From assembly GCF_013155275.1 (NCBI RefSeq), contig NZ_JABJXS010000001.1:558001-622000 (forward strand): a DNA stretch of 64,000 nucleotides, read 5' to 3'. How positions within the stretch are numbered: the first letter of the stretch is position 1; each line of letters starts with the position of its first letter. A model generated the notes under the pieces. The model was not told the DNA's origin. It saw only the letters and a list, made by a program, of their open reading frames with translations, and ran no database searches. Shown here in pieces: positions 1-8,513 of the stretch. The position numbers and the translations under genes were made by a program. This DNA comes from Brenneria sp. hezel4-2-4. GTDB taxonomy: Bacteria > Pseudomonadota > Gammaproteobacteria > Enterobacterales > Enterobacteriaceae.

Positions 1-25
1 ATGCCGGGGGGACGGATGTTGCCGC

Positions 26-370
26 TCAAAACGGATACTGTGCCGACACGGTTTCAGCAATCGCCACGCCGACATTTTTCAAACGACACATAACCGTGCT
101 TTCATCATTACGGTGTAAAAACAGGCAAGGCTCGCCTTCCCACTCCACAACGGCGCACTCAACCTGAATTTCGCTCAGAGACTGATTCAACTGGTGCATA
201 ATTTTCCACGCGACATCGCCATCGTGACTCAACAATTTGAGACCAATCAGATTATTGCCTTCATCTCTGCCGCTCAACGGAATCGGTTCAACTTTTACAC
301 CGGCAAAACCCGATAACCAGCGATAACTTTGCGGCAAACGATGCACCACCGAAAGTTGGAAGTTATCCAC
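26..370 (-). CDS. yejG: YejG family protein
   Basis: Small conserved protein of 114 aa whose biochemical role is not established; members are widespread in enterobacteria. The N-terminus ([15 protein letters not shown]) and the stretch [12 protein letters not shown] near the C-terminus match the E. coli YejG pattern as I remember it, and the length is the same. No signal peptide or membrane segment is visible. The start is GTG at 370: it sits 9 nt after an AGGA motif and gives the same three residues before FQLS as in E. coli. In E. coli yejG lies next to bcr-rsuA-radD; here bcr is absent and a 449-bp gap takes its place. Family assignment is firm, function unknown. Confidence 0.9.
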   Translation of the reverse strand: MDNFQLSVVHRLPQSYRWLSGFAGVKVEPIPLSGRDEGNNLIGLKLLSHDGDVAWKIMHQLNQSLSEIQVECAVVEWEGEPCLFLHRNDESTVMCRLKNVGVAIAETVSAQYPF

Positions 371-542
371 TACTGTTCTTCCTCAGGTTAAATTTTACTG
401 CAAATTCACAATACAATAACATATTTATCATAGTAGCCTGAGCGCCACATCTTTTGCCACTTTTTAAGGCTATAAAAAGCAACAGGATCGACTCAAACAA
501 GCCTCTACACATGTTGATATAGGTTACAGCAAGACACATTAA

Positions 543-558
543 TGTTAGAGCGATCACA
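543..558. promoter_or_regulatory. Possible CRP-binding site upstream of yejG
   Basis: The sequence TGTTAGAGCGATCACA fits the CRP pattern TGTGA-N6-TCACA with one perfect half-site (TCACA) and one weaker half (TGTTA). It lies about 170 nt upstream of the yejG start. Pattern match only. Confidence 0.3.
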
Positions 559-742
559 AATTACGCTTCTTTTCAGGCTATATGTAACCTTTTCCACGTA
601 ATACCTCAACCCCTTTCACTTCATTTGTTCACTTATAAGTCATATATTTTACATATATAAAACAAATTAACCTACCGAACGCAGATGTGTCCAAGGCATA
701 TCGGAGCAACCGGGGAATGAATAGCGGGAAAAACAAAGATAT

Positions 743-770
743 GTGACAGCCGACGACCGCTCGCTGTCAC
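743..770 (-). terminator. Hairpin downstream of rsuA
   Basis: GTGACAGC at 743-750 pairs perfectly with GCTGTCAC at 763-770, with a 12-nt loop. On the minus strand it follows the rsuA stop by about 50 nt, and a T-rich tract (CTTTGTTTTTCC) comes several bases later. It may end the rsuA transcript, but the T-run is not immediately adjacent. Confidence 0.4.
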
Positions 771-819
771 AAAATTAGAATGGGCCGCAACGACTTGGCG
801 TAGCGCTTATGCAGACGGT

Positions 820-1515
820 TTATCTGATGCCGGCGATTTCCTGGCTGCTCAGTTCCCGGTATTCGCCCGGTTCTAATGCGCTGTCCAGGATGATATCGCC
901 GATACGCTCACGATGCAGTTGTACGACACGATTGCCGACCGCGGCGAACATCCTTTTCACCTGATGATAACGCCCTTCGCTGATGGTCAGACGCACCTGA
1001 TAATCCGTTATCCGCTCCAGCGTAGCGGGTTTGGTTAAATGCTTCTCGCCATGCAACTGCACGCCGTGGGCAAACTGCGCTGCGGTATCCTCGCTTAATG
1101 GCTGTTCCAGCGTCACCAGATAGGTTTTCTCACAGTGATGCTTAGGCGAAGTAATACGATGCGACCACTGTCCGTCATCGGTCAGCAGCACCAGCCCGGT
1201 GGTATCGATATCCAGACGCCCTGCCGCATGCAGCTTATACGCGACGGGAACATCCATAAAATACAGAATGGTCGGATGATCGGGATCTTCCGTTGAACAC
1301 ACATAGCCCTGCGGTTTATTCAGCATAAAATAGCGAGGCCCGGATTGCTGTATCAACGGATTACCATCAAACGCCACCTCATGTTCAGGCAACAGCTTAA
1401 AAGCGCCGCTTTTTACCACCTCACCATCAACGGTGACCCGCTGCGCGCGCAGTTCGCGCGCCACCAGCGAACGGCTGATTTCCAATTGCTGGGATAAAAA
1501 CTTGTCCAATCGCAT
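820..1515 (-). CDS. rsuA: 16S rRNA pseudouridine(516) synthase RsuA
   Basis: Converts U516 of 16S rRNA to pseudouridine during 30S assembly. The 231-aa protein starts with an S4-type RNA-binding domain ([21 protein letters not shown], about residues 1-60). The RsuA-family catalytic domain follows, with the signature [16 protein letters not shown] around residues 96-111; its Asp is the conserved nucleophile of this family. Length equals the E. coli enzyme. It is followed on the opposite strand by yecH and radD, with a 269-bp divergent intergenic region for both promoters. The synteny rsuA-radD-rplY is the E. coli order. I see nothing unusual in it. Confidence 0.96.
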   Translation of the reverse strand: MRLDKFLSQQLEISRSLVARELRAQRVTVDGEVVKSGAFKLLPEHEVAFDGNPLIQQSGPRYFMLNKPQGYVCSTEDPDHPTILYFMDVPVAYKLHAAGRLDIDTTGLVLLTDDGQWSHRITSPKHHCEKTYLVTLEQPLSEDTAAQFAHGVQLHGEKHLTKPATLERITDYQVRLTISEGRYHQVKRMFAAVGNRVVQLHRERIGDIILDSALEPGEYRELSSQEIAGIR

Positions 1516-1784
1516 TAAAGACCAACTGACTGTTTAACTCATGAGAGCGACACACGCCGCACCTTGCGTCAGCGTGCCGTACTCATGAAAATGAAAAAGG
1601 AGCAACGTGACCCGCTGCCGGAATCGTCTAGTATAACGGGGCGTTAGCCGAGGTACTAGAATTCAACGACGCTCATTCCGCTTTGCCGCCGCGCTAATCG
1701 TCAGCGGATATCTCACGCGCGCTATCGCACCGGACATCGGCAACAGGCATAATAAGCACAATTGCTTACGTTGAGGGTTAAGAT

Positions 1785-2024
1785 ATGTCATCCATTCACG
1801 GCCATGAAGTCTTGCAAATGATGATCGCTACCGGTGAATCTTTCACCACCGAGCAACTTATCGCCGCCATTGAGCGCCGTTTTGGCCGCGACGCACGTTT
1901 CCACACTTGCTCAGCCGCGGAGATGAGCGCCGCCATGCTGGTACAGTTTCTGGCCGAGCGAGGCAAGTTTATTCCGCTGGATACCGGGTTTACCACCAGC
2001 GCCAGCAAAATCTGTCAGCACTAA
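1785..2024 (+). CDS. yecH: YecH family putative metal-binding protein
   Basis: Small soluble protein of 79 aa. The family (DUF2492) is recognised by the N-terminal SIHGHEVLQMMI and the central FHTCSAAEM motif. Conserved His and Cys residues (HGH, HTC, ICQH at the C-terminus) suggest metal binding; no function has been shown that I know of. The gene ends three bases before the ATG of radD, so the two are probably co-transcribed. In E. coli yecH lies elsewhere, near the flagellar/chemotaxis region, so its position here beside radD differs. Confidence 0.88.
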   Translation: MSSIHGHEVLQMMIATGESFTTEQLIAAIERRFGRDARFHTCSAAEMSAAMLVQFLAERGKFIPLDTGFTTSASKICQH

Positions 2025-2027
2025 ACG

Positions 2028-3788
2028 ATGTCGTTTACCCTACGGCCCTATCAGCGTGAGGCCGTATCCGCTACGCTCGACTATTTTCGCCGTCACGCCC
2101 AACCGGCGGTCATTGTACTGCCCACCGGGGCGGGTAAAAGCCTGGTCATCGCCGAATTAGCCAAACTGGCACGCGGCCGCGTGCTGGTTCTGGCGCATGT
2201 CAAAGAACTGGTGGCGCAGAATCATGCCAAATACCGCGCCTGGGGATTGGAAGCCGACATCTTCGCCGCCGGACTCCGGCAGCGGCAAAGCCGGGGAAAA
2301 GTCGTATTCGGCAGCGTACAGTCCGTCGCGCGTAATCTGGATCAATTCGATCACGCCTTTTCATTACTGATCATTGATGAGTGCCACCGTATCAGCGATG
2401 ACGACGACAGCCAGTATCAGCAAATTATCCAGCATCTTCAACAAACCAATCCGCAACTGCGGTTGTTAGGACTGACCGCCACGCCTTATCGGCTGGGGAA
2501 AGGCTGGATTTATCAATATCACTATCACGGCATGATTCGCGGCGACGAAAACTGTCTGTTCCGCGATTGTATCTATGAACTGCCGCTGCGCTACATGATC
2601 AAACATGGGTTTCTGGTGCCGCCTGAACGGCTGGACATGCCCATTGTCAAATACGATTTCAACAAACTGGCGGCCAGAAGTCATGGCCTGTTCAGCGAGG
2701 TCGATCTTAATCGTGAACTAAAACGTCAGCAGCGCATCACCCCGCATATCATCAGCCAGATAGTGGACTACGCGCAGACACGCGCTGGTGTGATGATCTT
2801 CGCCGCAACCGTGGAACATGCCCGTGAGATCCATGCGTTATTACCGGCCGATCAGGCGGCGCTGGTCAGCGGCGAGACCCCTTCCGCGGAGCGGGATGCC
2901 CTTATCGAGGCCTTTAAACAACGGCAGTTACGCTATCTGGTCAACGTTGCCGTATTGACCACCGGTTTTGATGCGCCGCACGTTGACCTGATCGCCATAT
3001 TGCGCCCGACAGAATCCGTCAGCTTATATCAGCAAATCGTAGGCCGGGGCCTACGCCTGTCTCCCGGCAAAACCGACTGCCTGATTCTCGACTACGCCGG
3101 CAATCCCCACGACCTCTACACGCCGGAGGTCGGAAACAGCAAACCGCACGCCGATAGCCAGCCCGTTCAGGTATTTTGCCCGCAGTGCGGGTTTGCGAAT
3201 TTATTCTGGGGGAAAACGACGACGGATGGCGAGGTCATCGAACATTACGGTCGTCGCTGTCAGGGTTGGGAACAGCCGGACGACGGCCCGCGCCGGCAGT
3301 GTGATTATCGATTCCGTTTTAAAGTCTGCCCGCACTGCGGCGCCGAAAACGATATTGCCGCCCGCCGCTGCCATCAGTGCGAGGACGTGCTGGTCGATCC
3401 TGACGATATGTTGAAAGCCGCGCTGAAGCTAAAAGACGCGCTGGTGCTACGCTGTAGCGGAATGCAGCTCACGCCCGGACGAGACGCCAAAGGAGAATGG
3501 CTGAAAATCACCTACCATGACGAAGATGGCGCAGAGGTCAGTGAACGCTTCCGCCTGCAAACGCCGGCCCAACGCCATGTCTTTCAACTGAATTTTTTAC
3601 GCATTCATCAACGGGCGCCGGGCGTCCCTATGGTCTGGCAAACGGCGGCGGATATTCTGGCGCAACAGCCTCTATTGCGCCCCCCCGACTTTGTCGTCGC
3701 CCGCAAACAGGGGAAATTCTGGCAGATCCGGGAAAAAATGTTCGATTATCAGGGCCGTTTTCGCCGCGCAAACGAACTGCGGGGCTAA
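2028..3788 (+). CDS. radD: RadD (YejH) superfamily 2 DNA repair helicase
   Basis: ATP-dependent superfamily 2 helicase-like protein involved in recovery from DNA damage; in E. coli RadD acts with SSB and RecA-related pathways. The 586-aa protein has Walker A PTGAGKS (residues 32-38), the DEAH-type box IIDECH, motif III LTATP, a C-terminal helicase domain with TTGFDAP and [13 protein letters not shown], then a cysteine-rich region with CPQCGF, CPHCGA and CHQCE that should bind zinc. Length matches the E. coli protein. It directly follows yecH and is followed by the rplY promoter. Identification is firm. Confidence 0.95.
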   Translation: MSFTLRPYQREAVSATLDYFRRHAQPAVIVLPTGAGKSLVIAELAKLARGRVLVLAHVKELVAQNHAKYRAWGLEADIFAAGLRQRQSRGKVVFGSVQSVARNLDQFDHAFSLLIIDECHRISDDDDSQYQQIIQHLQQTNPQLRLLGLTATPYRLGKGWIYQYHYHGMIRGDENCLFRDCIYELPLRYMIKHGFLVPPERLDMPIVKYDFNKLAARSHGLFSEVDLNRELKRQQRITPHIISQIVDYAQTRAGVMIFAATVEHAREIHALLPADQAALVSGETPSAERDALIEAFKQRQLRYLVNVAVLTTGFDAPHVDLIAILRPTESVSLYQQIVGRGLRLSPGKTDCLILDYAGNPHDLYTPEVGNSKPHADSQPVQVFCPQCGFANLFWGKTTTDGEVIEHYGRRCQGWEQPDDGPRRQCDYRFRFKVCPHCGAENDIAARRCHQCEDVLVDPDDMLKAALKLKDALVLRCSGMQLTPGRDAKGEWLKITYHDEDGAEVSERFRLQTPAQRHVFQLNFLRIHQRAPGVPMVWQTAADILAQQPLLRPPDFVVARKQGKFWQIREKMFDYQGRFRRANELRG

Positions 3789-3805
3789 CTAATTCGCGGT
3801 TTTAT

Positions 3806-3834
3806 TTGCCCGACGCACCATATTCCGCTAAAAT
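3806..3834 (+). promoter_or_regulatory. Sigma70 promoter of rplY
   Basis: TTGCCC (3806-3811) and TAAAAT (3829-3834) are separated by exactly 17 bp, a good sigma70 promoter. The leader of about 80 nt before rplY contains a hairpin, GCTTTTG paired with CAAAAGC (about 3842-3860). Autogenous control of rplY through its leader is known in E. coli, so this leader may be regulatory. Confidence 0.65.
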
Positions 3835-3924
3835 TCAGCCCGCTTTTGTACCGCAAAAGCAGAACAACCCAACTTGCTGCTGGGTCGCCTGTAGCAGGAT
3901 TACTTATCTTAAGTAGAGTAAAAA

Positions 3925-4209
3925 ATGATTACTATCAAAGCAGAAGCACGTAAAGAGCAGGGTAAGGGTGCGAGCCGCCGCCTGCGTACCGCTGGCAAAT
4001 TCCCAGCCATCGTTTATGGTGGTTCAGAAGCGCCGATTTCTATCGAATTGGATCACGATGTAGTAAAAAACCAGGAACTGAAAGAAGGTTTCTACGGTGA
4101 AACCGTTATCCTGTCTATCGATGGTAAAGAAATTCAGGTGCGAGTTCAGGCTGTGCAGCGTCACGTATTTAAGCCAAAACTGACTCACATCGACTTCGTT
4201 CGCGTTTAA
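3925..4209 (+). CDS. rplY: 50S ribosomal protein L25
   Basis: Short (94 aa) form of L25, the 5S rRNA-binding protein of the large ribosomal subunit, as found in enterobacteria; longer Ctc forms occur in other phyla. The start [20 protein letters not shown] and the end [14 protein letters not shown] are typical. It has its own sigma70 promoter and leader, and is closed by a strong Rho-independent terminator shared with convergent phoH. In E. coli the next gene is yejK (ndpA); here that neighbour is replaced by phoH and the flagellar block. Confidence 0.97.
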   Translation: MITIKAEARKEQGKGASRRLRTAGKFPAIVYGGSEAPISIELDHDVVKNQELKEGFYGETVILSIDGKEIQVRVQAVQRHVFKPKLTHIDFVRV

Positions 4210-4238
4210 TTACGCTGAAGTCATCCGGGACGCCGGGA

Positions 4239-4266
4239 AAAACGCCGCTTTCGCGGCGTTTTTTGT
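4239..4266. terminator. Bidirectional terminator between rplY and phoH
   Basis: AACGCCGC (4241-4248) and GCGGCGTT (4253-4260) form a perfect GC-rich stem around the loop TTTC. A T-run follows on the plus strand and an A-run precedes it, so it can stop both rplY and the convergent phoH transcript. Confidence 0.9.
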
Positions 4267-4274
4267 CATCATGA

Positions 4275-5063
4275 CTAACCGTATGCATTGAGGGTACGCT
4301 GGCACAGTTCAGAGCGCACGCAATCCTGTTTACCGAAAGACACCACGCCAATCATATCGTCCTCCGCAAAACGCTCCAGCGCATCGCGCAGCCCGGACTT
4401 AACGCCGGCAGGTAAATCGCACTGCGTCACATCACCATTCACAATTACCGTTACATTTTCTCCCAAACGAGTAAGAAACATTTTCATTTGGTTAACCGTC
4501 ACATTCTGCGCTTCGTCCAGAATCACGACCGCATTTTCAAACGTCCGACCACGCATATAAGCAAACGGCGCGATTTCCACTTTGCCTATTTCCGGGCGTA
4601 AACAATACTGCATAAACGACGCGCCCAGCCGTCGCAATAACACGTCATAAACCGGACGGAAATAAGGCGCAAACTTCTCGGCAATATCTCCGGGTAAAAA
4701 GCCTAAATCCTCATCGGCCTGTAATACCGGCCGGGTTACAATAATACGATCAACCTCTTTATGAATAAGCGCTTCCGCCGCCTTGGCCGCGCTCAGAAAC
4801 GTTTTGCCACAACCCGCCTCACCGGTGGCAAAGATTAACTGTTTATTCTCTATTGCAGACAAGTAATGCTCCTGGGCTAGTGTCCGGGCTTCAATGACAG
4901 AGGTGTCGCGATTTTCCCGCGCCATACCTATCGATTCAATCCCGCCCATATTAACCAGAGAAGTGACCGATTCTTCCTCACGTTGACGATGACTACGCGA
5001 TTCGCGCCGAATAACGCGCTTCGCTTCACGACGTGCTTTGATCACTGCTTTTTGTCTTCCCAT
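4275..5063 (-). CDS. phoH: PhoH family ATPase
   Basis: Cytoplasmic P-loop ATPase of the PhoH family, phosphate-starvation inducible in E. coli; the precise cellular task is unsettled, with RNA metabolism often proposed. The 262-aa protein has Walker A GEAGCGKT (around residue 80-87), the family motif VTRPVLQADEDLGFLPGD, and Walker B ILDEAQN. The N-terminus (residues 1-35) is very basic. The annotated E. coli protein is longer (354 aa), but the conserved core matches this ORF. Start ATG at 5063 has AAGGTG just upstream. A Pho-box-like sequence lies about 400 bp upstream (see that entry). Confidence 0.92.
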   Translation of the reverse strand: MGRQKAVIKARREAKRVIRRESRSHRQREEESVTSLVNMGGIESIGMARENRDTSVIEARTLAQEHYLSAIENKQLIFATGEAGCGKTFLSAAKAAEALIHKEVDRIIVTRPVLQADEDLGFLPGDIAEKFAPYFRPVYDVLLRRLGASFMQYCLRPEIGKVEIAPFAYMRGRTFENAVVILDEAQNVTVNQMKMFLTRLGENVTVIVNGDVTQCDLPAGVKSGLRDALERFAEDDMIGVVSFGKQDCVRSELCQRTLNAYG

Positions 5064-5588
5064 AGTGGCACCTTACAGTTTGTTTCACTTACCGCACTGC
5101 CGCAGCAGCGCGTGACGTTTCACTCACAACGAGGTTTGGCTTCCTTATTAAGCCGATGAGAACAGAATAGACAACATGCAAACCGGAACGGTACGCAGAC
5201 CGGTTGGATGGAATAATCAATGAGGAATAACCAGACGGAACGGATGAACAAGAAAATGGGGTTAACAACAGGTAGCGCAGTGTAGAAAAAAGGTGGGAGG
5301 AAAATCCCTCGCATCGGCGAGTCGACAAACTTCGACAACGTAGTCCAAAGCAGGACATTACCATCCGCGTTCCTCACTGTGACAACAACTATTCCAATGA
5401 ATAATGATTGACCGCATTAGAACCACTGTTAACCATTAGACTAAAAATTAGTGCTGTATGATTGCAGTAGTATGACAGTGCAATAGTTTGCCCCTATCTT
5501 GCAAGCTTTTTCACACTGCCATAACATTTACGTATAGTCGGGATACCACGATCCGGCAACCTTCGGGTATAAAAAAAGATGGCATCGA
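5064..5588. other. Long intergenic region between phoH and fliZ
   Basis: 525 bp without a gene I can support. Short reading frames on the minus strand (about 5,089-5,377) show no recognisable family and no good ribosome-binding site. It should hold the phoH promoter (Pho-box-like repeat at 5461-5478) and the end of the fliAZ transcript, although I see no clear terminator after fliZ. Confidence 0.6.
5461..5478 (-). promoter_or_regulatory. Pho-box-like site upstream of phoH
   Basis: On the minus strand the sequence reads CTGTCAT-ACTA-CTGCAAT. That is two 7-bp direct repeats at the 4-bp spacing of a PhoB box; the first is perfect and the second matches 5 of 7. TAATTT follows 10 nt downstream as a possible -10. 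The long leader of about 370 nt that this implies is a reason for caution. Confidence 0.4.
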
Positions 5589-6098
5589 TCAGTAGTGCTT
5601 CTGCCAATCCAGATATTGATCGTATTTTCGCAACGCGCTCCTATAGATATTATTGTCGATTTCGGGGAGGTAATCGTGAATATATTGCTGTAGGTTTTCT
5701 TTGGTAAACCGTTCTATGGGATAATTTCTTGCCGTCAGCAGTTCGTCTAAACGACGCAACCGAATCACATATTCACGCAGTGTGCTGTGCCTGACTTCCG
5801 TCTGTTCAATGAGGTATTGGGTGAACGCTTTTATATCGAAATAGTTAGCCTGCATATTGCATAATATTTCGCTACAAAAACGACAGAGGGGGATGAGCTC
5901 CTGTTGCAGACCTGACCATGTTTCGTCGTCAATTAACCTATCGATGTCGCCTACCGATTTTTTATTAATAAGCTGATTACGAAACACCAACGAAACGCGG
6001 TCAAGTTGTTTATTACAATGCGAGCAATGTGTTTGTTTATGTTTGAAATCTTTCAGATAACGGCTGAGAAGCTGTTTCTTCCGAATTGATAGAGGCAT
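5589..6098 (-). CDS. fliZ: Flagellar regulator FliZ
   Basis: FliZ resembles the core of tyrosine recombinases. In E. coli it binds RpoS-type promoters and represses them, favouring motility; in Salmonella it also raises FlhDC activity. The best start is ATG at 6098 (169 aa), which leaves the same number of residues before LSRYLKDFKH as in E. coli; a TTG at 6116 would add six residues. The motifs QTHCSHCNKQLDRV and LREYVIRLRRLD match the family, as do paired Cys residues (CSHC, CRFC). It follows fliA by about 52 nt, as a fliAZ operon. The tyrY/fliY gene that follows in E. coli is absent. Confidence 0.92.
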   Translation of the reverse strand: MPLSIRKKQLLSRYLKDFKHKQTHCSHCNKQLDRVSLVFRNQLINKKSVGDIDRLIDDETWSGLQQELIPLCRFCSEILCNMQANYFDIKAFTQYLIEQTEVRHSTLREYVIRLRRLDELLTARNYPIERFTKENLQQYIHDYLPEIDNNIYRSALRKYDQYLDWQKHY

Positions 6099-6150
6099 GA
6101 ATCCATTCCATGACAAATACTTGTGATAACACGATCCCTACGCAGCTAAA

Positions 6151-6873
6151 TTAAACATCGTTCATTAATTTTACGCGCAGGCGCTTTATCGCCTGGCTAT
6201 GCAACTGACTGACCCGTGACTCCCCTACTTCCAGCACCGCACCGATCTCTTTCAAGTTCAGCTCTTCCTGATAGTAAAGCGTCAACACCAATTTTTCGCG
6301 TTCAGGCAGGTTTTCAATCGCCTCCATTACCCGATGGCGTAAATTACCTTCCATCAGTTGATGCAACGGATTGGCATCTTCATTCCCTTCCAACAACGCT
6401 TCTGCGCTATCGCCATGTTCTTCACGCCACTCATCGTAAGAAAAAAGCTGGCTATTATTGGTATCCAGCAAAATCTGACGATAGTCTTCCAGCGTGATGT
6501 CCAAAGACTGCGCAACTTCCTGCTCCGTTGGTGCACGGCCCAGCTGCTGTTCAGCTCGTTGCATTGCTTGTGCCACTTCCCGCGCATTACGCCGCACACT
6601 GCGCGGCGCCCAGTCGCGACTGCGTAACTCATCCAGCATTGAACCACGGATTCGCTGAACCGCATACGTCGTAAACGCCGTACCTTGCAGTGAATCGTAA
6701 CGCTCAACCGCGCTAAGCAAACCGATACCGCCGGCCTGCAACAGATCATCAAGCTCAACGCTCGCGGGGAGACGAACCTGTAGACGCAAGGCTTCATGAC
6801 GCACTAAAGGAACATAGCGCTTCCAAAGTGCGCTCTTATCCATTGTGCCTTCGGCGGTATACAGATCGCTCAC
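6151..6873 (-). CDS. fliA: Sigma factor 28 (FliA)
   Basis: RNA polymerase sigma factor for class III flagellar genes, held inactive by FlgM until the hook is finished. The 240-aa protein shows sigma region 2 (LDDLLQAGGIGLLSAVERYD and FTTYAVQRIRGSMLDELR), region 3, and a region 4 helix-turn-helix near the C-terminus (LNLKEIGAVLEVGESRVSQ). The start is GTG at 6873, matching the position of the E. coli start. At least seven sigma28-type promoters elsewhere in the window are its likely targets. Upstream are an FlhDC-box-like repeat and a weak sigma28-like -10. Confidence 0.97.
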   Translation of the reverse strand: MSDLYTAEGTMDKSALWKRYVPLVRHEALRLQVRLPASVELDDLLQAGGIGLLSAVERYDSLQGTAFTTYAVQRIRGSMLDELRSRDWAPRSVRRNAREVAQAMQRAEQQLGRAPTEQEVAQSLDITLEDYRQILLDTNNSQLFSYDEWREEHGDSAEALLEGNEDANPLHQLMEGNLRHRVMEAIENLPEREKLVLTLYYQEELNLKEIGAVLEVGESRVSQLHSQAIKRLRVKLMNDV

Positions 6874-6893
6874 AGTGACAAATACCTACGATG

Positions 6894-6926
6894 ATAGTGT
6901 TATCGACACTATTATGCTTTTGAGTA
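6894..6926 (-). promoter_or_regulatory. Palindrome and weak sigma28-like element before fliA
   Basis: ATAGTGT (6894-6900) and ACACTAT (6906-6912) form a perfect inverted repeat around TATCG. On the minus strand the centre reads GTCGATAA (6900-6907), one base from the sigma28 -10 GCCGATAA, with TACT 15 bp upstream in place of TAAA. FliA autoregulation occurs in E. coli, so this may be a weak sigma28 promoter; the hairpin lies in the leader just before the GTG start. Confidence 0.35.
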
Positions 6927-6934
6927 GGGTCGCC

Positions 6935-6978
6935 AATCGCTTGAATAGCGCCAGAAAAGGCACCCTATTTAGGATATG
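6935..6978. promoter_or_regulatory. FlhDC-box-like inverted repeat before fliA
   Basis: The left half AATCGCTTGAATAGCG fits AAYGS-N3-AAATAGCG at 11 of 13 defined positions. The right half CCCTATTTAGGATATG is a weaker fit to the inverse. The spacer is 12 bp, within the known range. Position, about 60-105 bp upstream of fliA, is right for a class II promoter. Confidence 0.45.
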
Positions 6979-7263
6979 CTCGTATCCGCGCGGCTAAACG
7001 TCCGCTATTGCCATTGGTTAAAACGCCAGCCAAGTCGCGGCCTGAAGACATTTGCGCCTGCCGATGGCCAACTTGTCCAAAGTGTCGGCAATATGAGGAA
7101 AACGGCGCGATAAGATAAAAAATATGAAGGTGCTTCGCAGAAAATCACGCCGCACCACTAGACGGCAGGCCCTGTGTAGTACTGGTAGAATAAAGCAGAT
7201 CAGCCTCCATATTGACAAACGAAACGGATTCCAGTTGCAGCGTGGTTACTTACAAATTTAACG

Positions 7264-8430
7264 TTAATCTATACCAAAGATATCTCGAGTATAAATCTTA
7301 TCTGCGACATCCAAGAGATCCGACGACATTCTGTTAACCAAAATGACATCCGATAATGACTTAAATTCATTTAAATCGTTAACAACTCGGGAGCGGAAAA
7401 AGTCTTTATCATGCAAATTGGGTTCGTAAACAACAACCTCAATACCTTTTGCTTTTATCCGTTTCATTATCCCCTGAATAGCAGAAGCTCTAAAATTATC
7501 AGATTCAGCTTTCATCACCAGTCTATAAATTCCGACGACTTTCGGCTTCATCTTTATTACTGACTCGGCAATAAAATCTTTACGCGTACTGTTCGCAGCC
7601 ACGATAGCCTGAATAATATTGTTAGGAACACTGGCGTAATTCGCTAACAACTGTTTGGTATCTTTGGGAAGACAATAGCCACCATAACCAAATGAAGGAT
7701 TATTGTAGTGATTTCCAATCCTTGGATCCAACCCGACACCTTCGATAATCTGTCTGCTTTGCAGGCCTAAAGACTGGGCATAAGTATCCAGTTCATTAAA
7801 ATAAGCGATACGCATTGCCAGATAGGTGTTGGAAAATAACTTAATCGCTTCTGCTTCTGTGGACTCAGTAAATAATACAGGTACATCTTTTTTAACCGCT
7901 CCTTGAAGTAATAACTGCGCAAATTTCTCAGCACGCTCGGAACGCTCACCGACCACAATACGAGAGGGATAAAGATTATCGTACAGGGCTTTCCCTTCCC
8001 TTAAGAATTCCGGTGAAAAAATAATATTATCCGTATTAAATTTACTTTTTATTTCCTGCGTATAACCAACCGGTATTGTTGATTTGATCACCATCACCGC
8101 ATTGGGATTCAAGGACAGCACCTGCCGTATCACTGATTCGACAGAATCCGTATTAAAATGATTCGTTTCCGGATCATAATCGGTAGGCGTGGCGATAATA
8201 ATAAAATCCGCATCTTGATATGCAACCGACGCATCCAATGTTGCTTTGAAATTCAATGCCTTGTGCTGAAGATAATCTTCAATTTCTTTATCAACGATAG
8301 GAGATACTTTATCATTCAGCATTGCAACCTTTGCAGCCACGACATCGACAGCAACAACTTCATTATGCTGAGCCAGAAGCATCGCATTAGACAATCCAAC
8401 ATATCCAGTTCCGGCAATGGCTATTTTCAT
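7264..8430 (-). CDS. ugd: UDP-glucose 6-dehydrogenase
   Basis: Oxidises UDP-glucose to UDP-glucuronate with NAD+, a precursor for capsule, O-antigen and aminoarabinose sugars. The 388-aa length equals E. coli Ugd. The N-terminal Rossmann motif is [15 protein letters not shown] (residues 2-16), a catalytic-Cys motif [12 protein letters not shown] lies near residue 255, and [13 protein letters not shown] is in the middle. It sits between fliA and a large glycosyltransferase gene, not a normal part of the flagellar regulon, and has its own AT-rich upstream region. The hairpin at 8480-8505 separates it from the glycosyltransferase transcript. The role here could be flagellin or surface glycan supply, but that is inference. 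Confidence 0.95.
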   Translation of the reverse strand: MKIAIAGTGYVGLSNAMLLAQHNEVVAVDVVAAKVAMLNDKVSPIVDKEIEDYLQHKALNFKATLDASVAYQDADFIIIATPTDYDPETNHFNTDSVESVIRQVLSLNPNAVMVIKSTIPVGYTQEIKSKFNTDNIIFSPEFLREGKALYDNLYPSRIVVGERSERAEKFAQLLLQGAVKKDVPVLFTESTEAEAIKLFSNTYLAMRIAYFNELDTYAQSLGLQSRQIIEGVGLDPRIGNHYNNPSFGYGGYCLPKDTKQLLANYASVPNNIIQAIVAANSTRKDFIAESVIKMKPKVVGIYRLVMKAESDNFRASAIQGIMKRIKAKGIEVVVYEPNLHDKDFFRSRVVNDLNEFKSLSDVILVNRMSSDLLDVADKIYTRDIFGID

Positions 8431-8479
8431 GACAGCCCCATTTTATACATATAAAGAGAATTAATATGATATCTTGGAT

Positions 8480-8505
8480 AAAAGGCACCGAAGTCAGGTG
8501 CCTTT
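8480..8505 (-). terminator. Terminator after the glycosyltransferase gene
   Basis: AAAGGCACC (8481-8489) and GGTGCCTTT (8497-8505) form a perfect 9-bp stem around a 7-nt loop, 9 nt after the stop of the gene at 8514. The T-run after the stem is short (TTTTATCC on the minus strand). Confidence 0.75.
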
Positions 8506-8513
8506 ATATTATT

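Larger units (their letters stand above)
371..819. other. Gene-free gap between yejG and rsuA
   Basis: No convincing gene is present. In E. coli this position holds bcr (a multidrug efflux pump); nothing resembling bcr remains in any frame. The stretch is AT-rich near 560-670 and carries a CRP-like site and a hairpin that are listed separately. Confidence 0.6.
6874..7263. other. Intergenic region between fliA and ugd
   Basis: 390 bp with the fliA promoter elements near the fliA end (listed separately). The ugd-proximal half (about 7,020-7,220) has an open minus-strand frame that resembles nothing I know and has no good ribosome-binding site, so I do not call a gene. Confidence 0.55.

Noticed and set aside
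5089-5377. Two overlapping minus-strand frames between phoH and fliZ
   Set aside because: Different frames of the same stretch, no Shine-Dalgarno sequence, no similarity; probably the phoH leader.
6944-7009. AATAGCG and CGCTATT half-sites 52 bp apart before fliA
   Set aside because: Orientation is right but the spacing is far beyond the 10-12 bp of an FlhDC box.
7018-7218. Minus-strand frame of 66 codons between fliA and ugd
   Set aside because: No ribosome-binding site or recognisable motif; hydrophobic by chance composition.
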